From Christensenella sp. UBA5489 (GTDB taxonomy: Bacteria > Bacillota > Clostridia > Christensenellales > UBA1242), in assembly GCA_002424095.1 (NCBI GenBank), contig DIPL01000018.1, forward strand, positions 72,033-119,308: a stretch of 47,276 nt of DNA, in the 5' to 3' direction. The translations under genes and the position numbers were made by a program. The notes under the pieces are model-generated. The model saw only the letters and a list, made by a program, of their open reading frames with translations, searched no databases and was not told where the DNA came from. Shown piece after piece: positions 1 through 10,000 of this stretch (its first letter is position 1; every line of letters starts with the position of its first letter).

Positions 1-70
1 TAGCTCAGCTGGATAGAGCGTTGGTCTACGGAACCAAAGGTCGGGCGTTCGAATCGCTCATGGTGCACCA
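1..70 (+). tRNA. tRNA-Arg(ACG), 5' end outside window
   Basis: The D arm, anticodon arm, T arm, 3' acceptor strand and encoded CCA are all present; the 5' acceptor strand lies before base 1. The anticodon stem TTGGT/ACCAA closes the 7-base loop CTACGGA, giving anticodon ACG (Arg, CGN codons). The T stem GGGCG/CGCTC has one G-T pair and loop TTCGAAT. Transcription runs into the window and the gene ends with ACCA at 67-70. Confidence 0.93.
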
Positions 71-105
71 AGTGAACACTGATATAATCCTATCCTATTT
101 GAGTT

Positions 106-639
106 TTGTCAGTTCTATTTACCATAGGACACTCTATAAATAATATAGATAGCTTTATAAACTCATTAAAAGAAAATAATATAGAACTGCTTATTGATGT
201 TAGCTCATATCCGGAAAGTAGATATGTTCCTTAAGTTTTAAGAAAGTTTAGAAATTGTTTTGGCTGATAATGATATTGAATATTATCATATGACTATACT
301 TGGAGGAAGAAAAAAAGTTATGTTAAAGAACACTTCTTTCTTGTGAATGGTTGGAATAATAAATCTTTTTTAAATTATGCTTCTTACACTTTAACAGATG
401 AATATGAAAACGGAATAAAAGAGTTGATAAAAAAAACAGCACAAAAGCAAGTTGCTATTATGTGTGCCGAGAGTGTGCCGTAGCGTTGTCATAGATTATT
501 AATTTCAAATACTTTATTTGCCAAAGGAATTGATGTTTATCATATAGTGAGTAATAATAACGTAATTCAACATTCGTTAAACAAATATGGCGCCTATGCC
601 ATCATTGAAAATGGAAAAGTATTATACCCTAGTAAATAA
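106..639 (+). pseudogene. DUF488 family protein, decayed (frameshifts plus stops)
   Basis: Translated fragments follow the DUF488 (YeaO-like) pattern in order: a TIGHS start motif near 121-135, LLIDV followed by a proline-serine-arginine stretch, a LGGRKK segment near 300-320, the CAE...CHR signature near 461-497, then a tail ending in TAA at 637-639. The parts are in different frames. There is a TAA at 232-234, a frame change just after it, another frame change near 315-325, and a TAG at 481-483 inside the CAE...CHR motif. No single frame is open over the whole length, so the gene is dead unless the assembly is wrong at several sites. The biochemical role of DUF488 is not established. The start (TTG at 106) is only a guess. 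It follows the tRNA-Arg closely, a common site for insertion and decay. Confidence 0.75.
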
Positions 640-863
640 AATTAATTAAAAATCAAACATAGTTTCATAAGTTTTGTCAAAAATCTGCAAGTTTTCTGCA
701 ATGTTCGTTTTAGTGTCGCAAACAAAATGAAATAATAAGTATCAATAGTATACATTTTTTTATTTCATAAATTTGAAATCTCAATAAGATAATTCACTGC
801 TGAATAAGTATATTAATTCGCCAATTTTTAATATACTTTTATTTTACTGAAAAAACTTAGATA

Positions 864-891
864 TTGACATAATTCAAAAATGTGGTATATT
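864..891 (+). promoter_or_regulatory. thyX promoter
   Basis: TTGACA at 864-869, a 16-base spacer and TATATT at 886-891. It is followed by a strong ribosome site (AGGGGG) just before the thyX ATG. Confidence 0.7.
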
Positions 892-918
892 AAATTAATT
901 ATGAAATAAGGGGGAAAA

Positions 919-2145
919 ATGAAAGTAAATTTAGCGATTTTACCAGTCGAAATAACGGAAGACAAATTGACTGAAAATTTAGAAAATGAAAATATTTCAA
1001 ACTCTTTGGATATAACTAGTGGACATGCAGCCGCCGTGTGTTATTTGACAGGTAATATAAATGATGCAAAAACAGAAGCAATTGATAAAACTTTGAGCAG
1101 AATAAACCGTGTTAAAAAAGGTGGTCATCATAGTGTATTTGACCATACACGAATCTCTCTTGAAATTGAAGGATTGCCGAAAGCACTTGCAATGGTGTTA
1201 AATAATGAACACGATTATGCAACAAGCGAAAAAAGTGCAAGATATACAAAAATGGTTTTACAACCAGGAGAAAAAGTATTATATGATAAATGGCTAAAAA
1301 TTTTTAAAGAATTAATTGAAAATAAATATGCAAGTGATGCAAGCGGATTGTTCAACGAATCAAAAATTGAAAAGTTGGCACAAGAAAATTCGAGATATTT
1401 AACTTCGGTTTACACGCCAACAAGTATGATTTACAGTACATCTTATAGACAATTTAATTATTTATACCATTTTATGCAAAATGAAATTGAAAATAAAAAT
1501 ACCGACAAATTTTATGACGGATTAAAACCTGCTATGAAAGATTTTTGCAAAGCATTGGAGAAAATTGGTATTATTGATGAATTTTTACAGGACGGCAAAG
1601 GAAGAGAATTTTCTTTGATACGAAAAGCTGGTTATCCGCTAGAAAAAGTTTTCACTGGTGATACATATTCAACAACCTACAAAGGTAGTTTGGCACAATT
1701 CGCACAAGCACAACGACATCGTACATTGGATTATAGTTTCAATTTGCTTGATAATGATGAATATTATGTACCGCCAATTCTTTTAGCAACACCCCATTTA
1801 GTAGAAGAATGGCGAAATGATTGTGAAAAACAAAGCAGCGCACTGCCCGTTGGAACTATGGTGCAAATTAATGAAACAGGCGTATTAAGAAATTTCATAC
1901 TCAAAATGTGTGAAAGAAAATGCTCCTTTTCTCAACTTGAAATCAATCAACAAACCGATGCAACACTGAATGAATATGTAAATTCATTGAAACTTCAAAA
2001 TCATCCAGTGGCAGAAGAGTTGGGAAAATGGCAAAATGGTAGCAGATGTCGTGCTCCTAAAACAAGTAAATTCGGCTTGCCAACCTATTCGTGTCAAAAT
2101 CCTTGTGGTTTTAAAGAAGGAATTTCAGGCGAAAGAGAAATATAA
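919..2145 (+). CDS. thyX: FAD-dependent thymidylate synthase-like protein with two Thy1 halves
   Basis: Probably makes dTMP from dUMP with methylene-tetrahydrofolate and reduced FAD. At 408 residues it is nearly twice the usual ThyX length. The N-terminal half has HHSVFDH (about residues 73-79), an IEG strand and then SEKSARYT, matching the NExSxRYS end of the ThyX signature; the RHR that should precede it reads NEH. The C-terminal half has a clear RHR (AQRHRTLDYS, about residue 272) but lacks the following SxRY. The tail holds several cysteines (SRC...SCQNPC), possibly a metal site. The two halves may build one composite active site, as in long divergent ThyX proteins. The ATG at 919 has AGGGGG upstream. 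No thyA is seen in the window, while tmk lies about 38 kb away. Family call good; activity uncertain. Confidence 0.75.
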   Translation: MKVNLAILPVEITEDKLTENLENENISNSLDITSGHAAAVCYLTGNINDAKTEAIDKTLSRINRVKKGGHHSVFDHTRISLEIEGLPKALAMVLNNEHDYATSEKSARYTKMVLQPGEKVLYDKWLKIFKELIENKYASDASGLFNESKIEKLAQENSRYLTSVYTPTSMIYSTSYRQFNYLYHFMQNEIENKNTDKFYDGLKPAMKDFCKALEKIGIIDEFLQDGKGREFSLIRKAGYPLEKVFTGDTYSTTYKGSLAQFAQAQRHRTLDYSFNLLDNDEYYVPPILLATPHLVEEWRNDCEKQSSALPVGTMVQINETGVLRNFILKMCERKCSFSQLEINQQTDATLNEYVNSLKLQNHPVAEELGKWQNGSRCRAPKTSKFGLPTYSCQNPCGFKEGISGEREI

Positions 2146-2154
2146 AAAACATAA

Positions 2155-2188
2155 AAAAAACACTAATTATTATATTTTAGTGTTTTTT
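2155..2188. terminator. bidirectional terminator between thyX and the HTH gene
   Basis: A 12-bp perfect stem (AAAAAACACTAA / TTAGTGTTTTTT) with a 10-base loop. The A-tract and T-tract on its two sides let it act for both convergent genes. Confidence 0.85.
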
Positions 2189-2205
2189 ATTATTTTATAA
2201 CTATT

Positions 2206-2811
2206 TTATTTATATTTATTCCTTGCAATAAACCATAAATAAGCCAAAATTAAAAGTGGAACTATAATAATAAAAATCAGCCAAATACGATTTATTTCAA
2301 AAAATAAATATAATGTTAAATAAGTGCAAACGGCAAGTGAAATAATAAGTAATGAAACTGTAATGAAATTATAGTAAATATTTTTCCATAAGTAATTATA
2401 CACAATTAAAATTATACAATTTATAGGAAAAGTATAAACAAAAATCATCCATAAGTTTGGAATACCTGTAAACAAACTTAATGCGACAAAGATAATTGAC
2501 GCAACGAGCCACGCAATAAAACTTGAACTCATTGTGATAAGCATTTTATTACTATAAAATCTTTGAAAAAAACTCCTGAGTCCGCTCACGGCTTTTTCTT
2601 CTTTATCTGAAACCAAACTGTCCAAAGTAACATTAAACAATTTTGCAATGTCGTTTAAAACGGCTATATCTGGTAACGAATCGCCACGCTCCCATTTTGA
2701 AATCGCTTTATCAGAATAATTTAACTTTTCCGCCAATTCAACTTGCGTCAATTTAGCACGTTTCCTATATTTAATTATATTATTTGCAACGACTTTTTTC
2801 AAATCTTCCAT
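2206..2811 (-). CDS. XRE-family HTH regulator with C-terminal membrane segments
   Basis: The first 65 or so residues form an XRE/Cro-type helix-turn-helix (LTQVELAEKLNYSDKAISKW, then ERGDSLPDIAVLNDIAKLF), the usual sequence-specific DNA-binding fold. A short linker is followed by about four hydrophobic helices (roughly residues 90-200), so the DNA-binding domain is tethered to the membrane. Such fusions are common in clostridia; their signals are mostly unknown. There is no Shine-Dalgarno before the ATG. Instead a TGCAATAAT extended -10 box ends 5 bases before the start codon, so the mRNA is predicted to be leaderless. It is convergent with thyX and shares its terminator. Target genes cannot be told from the sequence. 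Confidence 0.85.
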   Translation of the reverse strand: MEDLKKVVANNIIKYRKRAKLTQVELAEKLNYSDKAISKWERGDSLPDIAVLNDIAKLFNVTLDSLVSDKEEKAVSGLRSFFQRFYSNKMLITMSSSFIAWLVASIIFVALSLFTGIPNLWMIFVYTFPINCIILIVYNYLWKNIYYNFITVSLLIISLAVCTYLTLYLFFEINRIWLIFIIIVPLLILAYLWFIARNKYK

Positions 2812-2816
2812 AATTT

Positions 2817-2845
2817 ATTATTGCATTAATATTTCAAAAAGTCAA
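2817..2845 (-). promoter_or_regulatory. promoter of the HTH gene, predicted leaderless
   Basis: On the minus strand: TTGACT (2845-2840), 17-base spacer, extended -10 TGC-AATAAT (2822-2817), then 5 bases to the ATG at 2811. The expected start of transcription falls on or next to the start codon. Confidence 0.6.
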
Positions 2846-3090
2846 ATAAAAATTGGACCTATATGCCACTTGGAATTATAATGCTTTTAAATCGAAAAAA
2901 CTGCACTCTACTATTAGTAGAATCGATAATTTCCTATCTATTTTGCTGAAACCAAATGTACGATTAAAGTTTTAAGTGGTAGGTGGATTAAAATTATACA
3001 ACTTTATATAATATTTATATGAAAAGAAAAATGTTTAAATTTTGAATTTATAAAATTTCAAATTTTAAATAAGTATAAATAGGAGTTGTG

Positions 3091-3810
3091 ATGCAAGAAT
3101 TATATATAACATTAATTGGTGATTCAATTGCGAAAGGAATTATAACAAAAGGTTCGAGATTGGCAAAATTGCAGGATTCCGCTTGTAGTTTAATCGAAAA
3201 TTTTTTAAATTGTAAAATAAAAAATCTTTCAGTTTTCGGACAAACTTTAAAAAGAGTTGCTGAGAAAAAAATCATCGAAACCTATATCAATAATTTAGAT
3301 TTAACAAAAAGAAATATCGTTGTCTTTTCAATCGGGGGAAATGATTCGGATTATAATTGGCAAGAAGTTGCGGAAAATCCTACTTTAAATCATTACCCAA
3401 AAACGAAAAGTGATGAATTTATAACCTTATTAAAACAGATGATTAATAAATTAAAGAAAAAGGATGTTGAAGTTTGGATTACAGGTTTACCGCCAGTCAA
3501 TTCAGAAAGATATTTTAAAAATGTCATTTCTCAGGTTGCCGATGGTAAGGAAATTTTGAAATTTTATGGTGGAGATGTAAGTAATATTCAAAGGCATCAA
3601 GAACTTTATAACTTCTTATTATATAGAACTGCCGTAAATACCGACTGCAAATTTTTAGATGTCAGGTCTCATTTTTTAAAAAAAAGAGATTTTTTAAACA
3701 GTTATTGCAAAGACGGCGTGCACCCAAATGAGCAAGGACACAAAGAAATTGCCTCCGAAATCATAAAACAACTCATTGATTACGGCGTAAAACCACAGCC
3801 CAAAAAATAA
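3091..3810 (+). CDS. SGNH/GDSL-type hydrolase
   Basis: A 239-residue soluble protein with the SGNH hydrolase blocks: GDS with the nucleophile serine at about residue 12, a conserved Asn-containing turn around LSVFGQT (block II), GGND at about residue 85-88 (block III), and DGVHPNEQGH at about residue 208 with the catalytic Asp and His (block V). Such enzymes cleave esters of lipids, sugars or acyl-carriers; the substrate is not predictable here. No signal peptide is seen, so it is probably cytoplasmic. The ATG at 3091 is preferred over the GTG at 3088 because AGGAG (3081-3085) sits 5 bases before the ATG and too close to the GTG. It stands alone between two minus-strand genes. Confidence 0.85.
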   Translation: MQELYITLIGDSIAKGIITKGSRLAKLQDSACSLIENFLNCKIKNLSVFGQTLKRVAEKKIIETYINNLDLTKRNIVVFSIGGNDSDYNWQEVAENPTLNHYPKTKSDEFITLLKQMINKLKKKDVEVWITGLPPVNSERYFKNVISQVADGKEILKFYGGDVSNIQRHQELYNFLLYRTAVNTDCKFLDVRSHFLKKRDFLNSYCKDGVHPNEQGHKEIASEIIKQLIDYGVKPQPKK

Positions 3811-4057
3811 TTTTACAAAATAATAATTGATTTTTACTGGTAAGTTTTATCTTAACAAAAACGGACTTTCAGCATCTATATTATTCAAAATGTTTTGCTG
3901 ATTTTTCAATTAATTAATTAGATGAATAATAATTTATAGTTGGCGGCAAAGCATTCGGTTAAAGTTTTTTAAAACTATATTAAATCAAAAATTATTCAAG
4001 ATTTTTATATTGAATTTAGAAAAATACGAAAGAAGAACAGGAAAATATTTATTTGTT

Positions 4058-7000
4058 CTATCTAACTTTCATTCTTCTTCTAAGTAAAGTAACTGTAACA
4101 GTTAATGCAACGACAGCCAAAACACTCGCTACAATTAAAATAATTGAAATTGCACTTAATGGCTCTTCTTTAATAACTTTATAAGAATATAAAACTTTTC
4201 CCGATGTTGTAACCACTTGAACAAACGCCGTTCCAGTTTTACTTATTTCCTTGGTTATATTATAATCTGAGAGACTTTCAATGTAGTTTTTATCAATTAA
4301 AATTGAATTGCCGCTATTCATTTGCATTGAACTTCCACCCTCCCAAACAACAATACATTTGCCGAGTTCGTTATACAAATCATAGGCATTGAAACTGACA
4401 ACTATTGGATTTGCCGTTGCTGTACCCTCAGGAATTGAAACTTTAATTGGCACATAATTTGTGTCTTTAATTATAAAATTGAATGTGAATTTTTGTTGTG
4501 CAATTCCTATGTTGGTGCGGATTGTAACTTCATAATTACCTGCACCTGTAACTTCATCAAATAGCGAAATATAAATGTTTCGCAAATATTTTACAGTCGA
4601 AGTTATACCACCATTCTTTATAGAATGCGTATTATATTTAAAATATTTACTTAAATCGATTTCTTTGTCGTTTTTCTTGACCGAAGTTATTTCATAATTT
4701 GCAAATTCAGAAAATTCAAAAGCCCACCGCGCTTCATCCGAATCAATTATTGTGAAACTATAACTTTGATTTCTTACATCATAACTATTAATAATTGCAC
4801 TGAAATAAACTGTATAATAACCTGGTTTGTTTATTATATATTCGCCGTCTATGTTTTTGCCGACACTTTCCGTATAGTCATCTCCATTTCTAAAAACGGT
4901 TATAACGGGCTTGCCACCAGCATCATAATATGAATCCATATGCGGAGGCAATGTGATTTTAATCTCGTCATTATAAACTCCGTTTTCAATTGGTTGATTC
5001 TCATTTATAAGAAACATCACACCATTTATATATAGAATCTGATAAGACAAACTACTGCTACTTTCATCCGAAAATTTATGAATATTTCCGGCTTGGTCTC
5101 TAAAACGAATTGTATAATTCCCTGCCTCAGTCAAAGTTATTATATTTAAATGATTCGACAAGATTGATTTTAAAGGATAATATTCAACAAGTTCATTTTC
5201 GCCAAAATACACAATTACATCAATCATATTTTCTCTTATTCCATAATATGAATTATATACAATTGAAATACTTGAAAATTCTTGATTTGCTGTTGTTATG
5301 ACAATTTGCGATGAAATGCCAGTAAGTCGCTCATCTTGTCCATCTGCTGAGGTGTAGTAAAAAGAATTTGACGTTAATAATGATTCAGTTTTTACGTAGG
5401 TTATTGCAATGTTTTTTTGATAATAATTAATTAATGTACTTGGTGAGCCGTGATTTGAAATACGGTAAAATTTGGTTTCTGTGCCGCCGCTGTTATAAAT
5501 ATAAGGTAATTCAAAAAACTCTATATCTTGCTCTTCGTTTGTGCTGATACGATAATTTTTTGTGTTCACAATATAATGACTAGAATAGAAAACTCCATCA
5601 TATTCAAACGATTTTCCCGTGTTATTTTTTACTTCCCATGCATCAGTTTCAGTGTTGAAAACCATTACCTTGAAAAATTCAGAACTTGATTCAGAAATCA
5701 CAAAATTCTTTGTTTTATATAAATAATACGTGCCGCCAATAGTTATGTATGTTCTTATTTTGTAAGTTCCCGGCGAACTAACATTCGTTCCCGAATAAAT
5801 AACTGTTTCAGATTCATTTTCAAACTGCATAGTTATTTGCGTTGGAAAAATTACAGGATTGTTATAGGTTAAATTATTAAAGCGAATTGTAAGTTGTCCC
5901 GAAAATAATGAGAAACCGTCGAAAAGTCCATTTTTGTTTTCGTTGTTTTTATCGAATAATTCAATTTTGGGATTTAAATTATTTATTATTATATGTTCTT
6001 GAATAACATTTTCAATGTCAAATGCCACAGATGGATTTTCTTTATTATTGATAAGTGTAATAACATATTTTAATGCTGTACCATCAAAACTATTTAAATT
6101 CAATGTTGATAATTGTTCTTTGAGTTTTATCTGATTAATTGATTTTTGTTCTGTTAAGGCTAAGCAGGAATAATAGTTGGTTACAATGCCATCACTTACT
6201 TGTGAACCGTACTCCGAAGTCACACCACCAGCATTAAAAGTTGTCCACGAAAAAGTTTTTGTGGTTGCATTATATGTTAGATACTCCATTTTAATGAACA
6301 CAGAATAATCAACATTACTATAATAATAGTTAACTTGCCCAAGTCCTACACTCCAAGTTGTCATACCTTCGCCGTCAATATCGGGAATTAGAACAGTGTC
6401 AACTTCGCCGACAATTTTATCTTCAATTTCAGGTTCTCCAATTGTATGATAAAAAACGTAAGAAATACCGTAATTATCTGCAAAGACATATTTATATGCG
6501 GTTTCAGGTTGATTTATAGAAAAAACTTTATAATTTGTTTCGTGAATATAAGTAATATAATTAGTCGAATAAAAGATATTTTCGTAGTCATAAATTAATT
6601 CGTAAATCGAAGATTTCCAACTATAAATTGAAATTGATGAAAGATTAACTGAAATTCCGCCTTGATATGAAAAACCATTGATCCTAATTCCTTCTTGCCC
6701 TACAAGTGCGTTATATGTGAGTTGTTCATCTGTTATCGAAATATTAAAAATATAGTTAAAATTTTTACAAGGTTCGACTAAAATTAAAGTCTGCACATTT
6801 CTTGAACTTGTAAATGACATTATATTGTCAAGCGAGTATATATTTGGAGGGGTGTTTAAATCCACCCAATTTGTTATATCATAAAAATGATTTTCGTCAA
6901 TGTAAGGTGTTGTGAGATAGGTTTTACTATTGACATTAATAACAAGCCATTCATAATTATAAAGACTAATCTCTTTCATTTTAAAATAACTTTTTGCAAA

Positions 7001-10000
7001 AATATTTTGATTTTGATTAAGTTCGCCATATAAAATATTTGTTGATTTATCAAGGTCAGTAGCAGGTTTTTCAAAATCTAAAACAATTTGATTTGTATTT
7101 GGCTTTACAAAATATATCGAATAAATTGTGATATTGCCTGCTAAATCTGATTCAATAATTTCATAAATTTTGCCAGCCTTTATTTGATTAATAAAAATAT
7201 CTACTGTGTGACTTGCATAAGCATTTTTTGCCGATGCAATGTTTGTTACAAAAAGAGATGAAGAACTTCCAATTTCAAGTGCATAATAATAATATCCTTC
7301 TGTGAAATATCCAGAAACTGTTGGCTGTGATCTAAAAAGAGAATTTAAGTTTTGTTCTGTGAGTTCAACTGCAAATGTATAAAAAGCCAAAGCGCCTGTG
7401 GACGTTGGGATATTATATCTTCTATCTGTTTCCGTCGGTTCATTTGCCTCATCAACGTATAAGCGAGAATATCCGCCAACTGATATGCCACCAACCGAAG
7501 TTGAAGCAATCAAGGTGTTTAGCACTTTTGTTGGAGCTTGCCTGTCAATATAAAGTGTTTTTGTGATGTGGCTTGAATCATTTTGAATTCTGCCTTCGTA
7601 TTCCATATAGACATAAATTATTGTTGAAGTATTAAAAGATGAAATGTCTAAATCAAAATAGTGGTTTAAACCATTGGTTACAATATCATCCACTTTAATG
7701 TAGCGTCTCGTTGGATTGTTGTTTGTGTAATAATAAATTCCAGTTGTATATCCTCTTCCGTCAGCAGTCATATTGATTTTTGCCATATAAGGACTTTTGT
7801 TATCATTCCACGAAACTCTCGCAGAATTTTCATTTGTGTAATATGTATTAATCGCTGATGGCGCATTTTTTAAAATTTCGCCGTCAGAATCTAAAAAATC
7901 AAATTGCGGTTTTAATTTTGTAATACAAAAATTAAATGAAAAAGTATTACGAACATTTGGAAATATGTTGCCATTTGCGTAATTTTGAGTCATTGTAACA
8001 AAATAATAACCTTCGTTTTTAAATTCTGGTGAAGTAAAGTAGCCATTTAATCCAGCAGTAGTGCCGTTATATATAAGGGCTCTCTCATAATTTGATTCTA
8101 CTGCATAGTCAATTCGAACCGTTAAATCAAAACTTGAATTTTTGATTTTTTGTAAATTGCTTGGAATATTGAAATTATTAGTTAAAAATGTACCACTACC
8201 AAAATAAGAAATACCTAAAATTGATTTTTCGTCTATGTCACCAACTTTAAAACGTTTTAGATATACGTTTTCTGAATCAGAAGTCATTGTATAGAAATAT
8301 TGCAAGACATCAAAAATATTAAATAAATCATCAGTTCCATTGCCGTATTTTGAAATTGGCGTATAAGAAATAACTGGCAATTTATTTGTTTCTAAAATAA
8401 AGCCATCGTTGTTATATGCCATATAAATATCGTCAAATTTGACTCTCTTATCCAATTCCCCATCTAAAACAAAAATGTGAATAAATTGTCCTATTACACT
8501 TAAAAGCTCATCGTCGACATAAGTTGGGGAAGAAACAATGTCTTGTCGGTCAACCATAAAAACTGATTCACGAATTAAAAAGTCATATTTATCAACTGTG
8601 CTGTCTTGCGTATACGAACGCACTATAACATATTTTCCTTCCTTAGAACGATAGGAATTTGATACCGAATCATACTCAACATTTACATTATATGCTTGAA
8701 ATCCCAAGAAATCGCCGTTTTCAATATTTTCTGTATGATCTATTGACTCATTAATATCATAAATCACGGTTTCTTCTGCGGTGTCGCTGAGTTTATATTG
8801 TTTTCCTATTGTAACAAAAGCATAATAATAAACCGTTACCTTTTCAACTATGATTGAATCAGATGGGTTTGTTATAAATATATAAGTAAGTAATGAGATA
8901 TTTTTACTTGCCGTTGATCCTGTTGCATAATAATATTTGCTTCGGGTATCAATCTTATCACTATAAGTTTCATAAATGGAATTATAAGAATATGAATCAG
9001 TAAATCCTGATTGTGATAAGTTTGAAGAGTTATAAGCGATATTCGTAAAGTCAGTTGGACCTACATTTGATTCGTTTAAAATTATGTCAGCTTTTGAAGC
9101 ATCAGATGAAGTTGTGATACGAAAATTTTTACTTGCACGATTTGCAAAATCAGCAGTTGAAAGTGTGCTAGCAGATTTGAAATATGGATTACTTTCATCA
9201 ATGAAATAGAAAACATAAGTCATTTCAACGGCAAGTTCTGTTCCATCAATTGTTTGTATAAGCTTTATTTCATATGAAATATTTCCGTTAAGCTGTACAT
9301 AAGCTGAACCTTCTTGTAAATATTTAATACTATGTACTTCAACGGCAAAATACAATTTGCCATCATCAAATTTGCTGTTTAAAATATCATTATCTTCAAT
9401 ATCTTCAATTTTTTCCTTAAATACATCTTTAATCCACTTGTCTTTTATACTTTCAAGTTGATTGTAATATAAATTAAGATTTATAAGTTTATATCCACCC
9501 CATTGAAGCTTTGTGTCCGCTGACACAACATTATAATTTTGAACATCTTGATAGGCATTATTCGAATATTGCCAAATTGTCATTTCAGTTTTATCTATAC
9601 AAAAAGACACATAACGCCAATTCCCTGCTTCATCTGCCAAATAAACAACATAAAATCCTTGTTCACTGAAAACAGATGAGCCATCAATTAATGATTTGTT
9701 TTGTGTATTAGAATAGTGTATTTCAGCAAATTCGTTGTTGATATTAAAATCCAAGGAATAGTTTGTTGGCAGTGCTTCCTCTGTATTAAAATAATTTGTT
9801 GACGGCGTCGTATGACCTATGTTTTTAAAAGGAACATATTTATAATATGCTCTACTCCCTGCTCCACTTTGCTTTTCCTTCCATTCAAGCGAAACCGATT
9901 GACTTGTGAAAAATGAAATTTCATTTCCTTTAACATAATGTTTAGAGGAACCGACAGATTTCGTAACAGAAACAACACGCACATCTTCGAATGGTGAATT

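Noticed and set aside
481..483. TAG in the DUF488 motif as a recoded codon
   Set aside because: The same gene has a TAA and two frame changes, so decay is the simpler reading; no other gene here needs TAG recoding.
5110..7566. Short plus-strand open frames inside the giant gene
   Set aside because: Chance frames opposite a long coding region, without ribosome sites or recognisable proteins.
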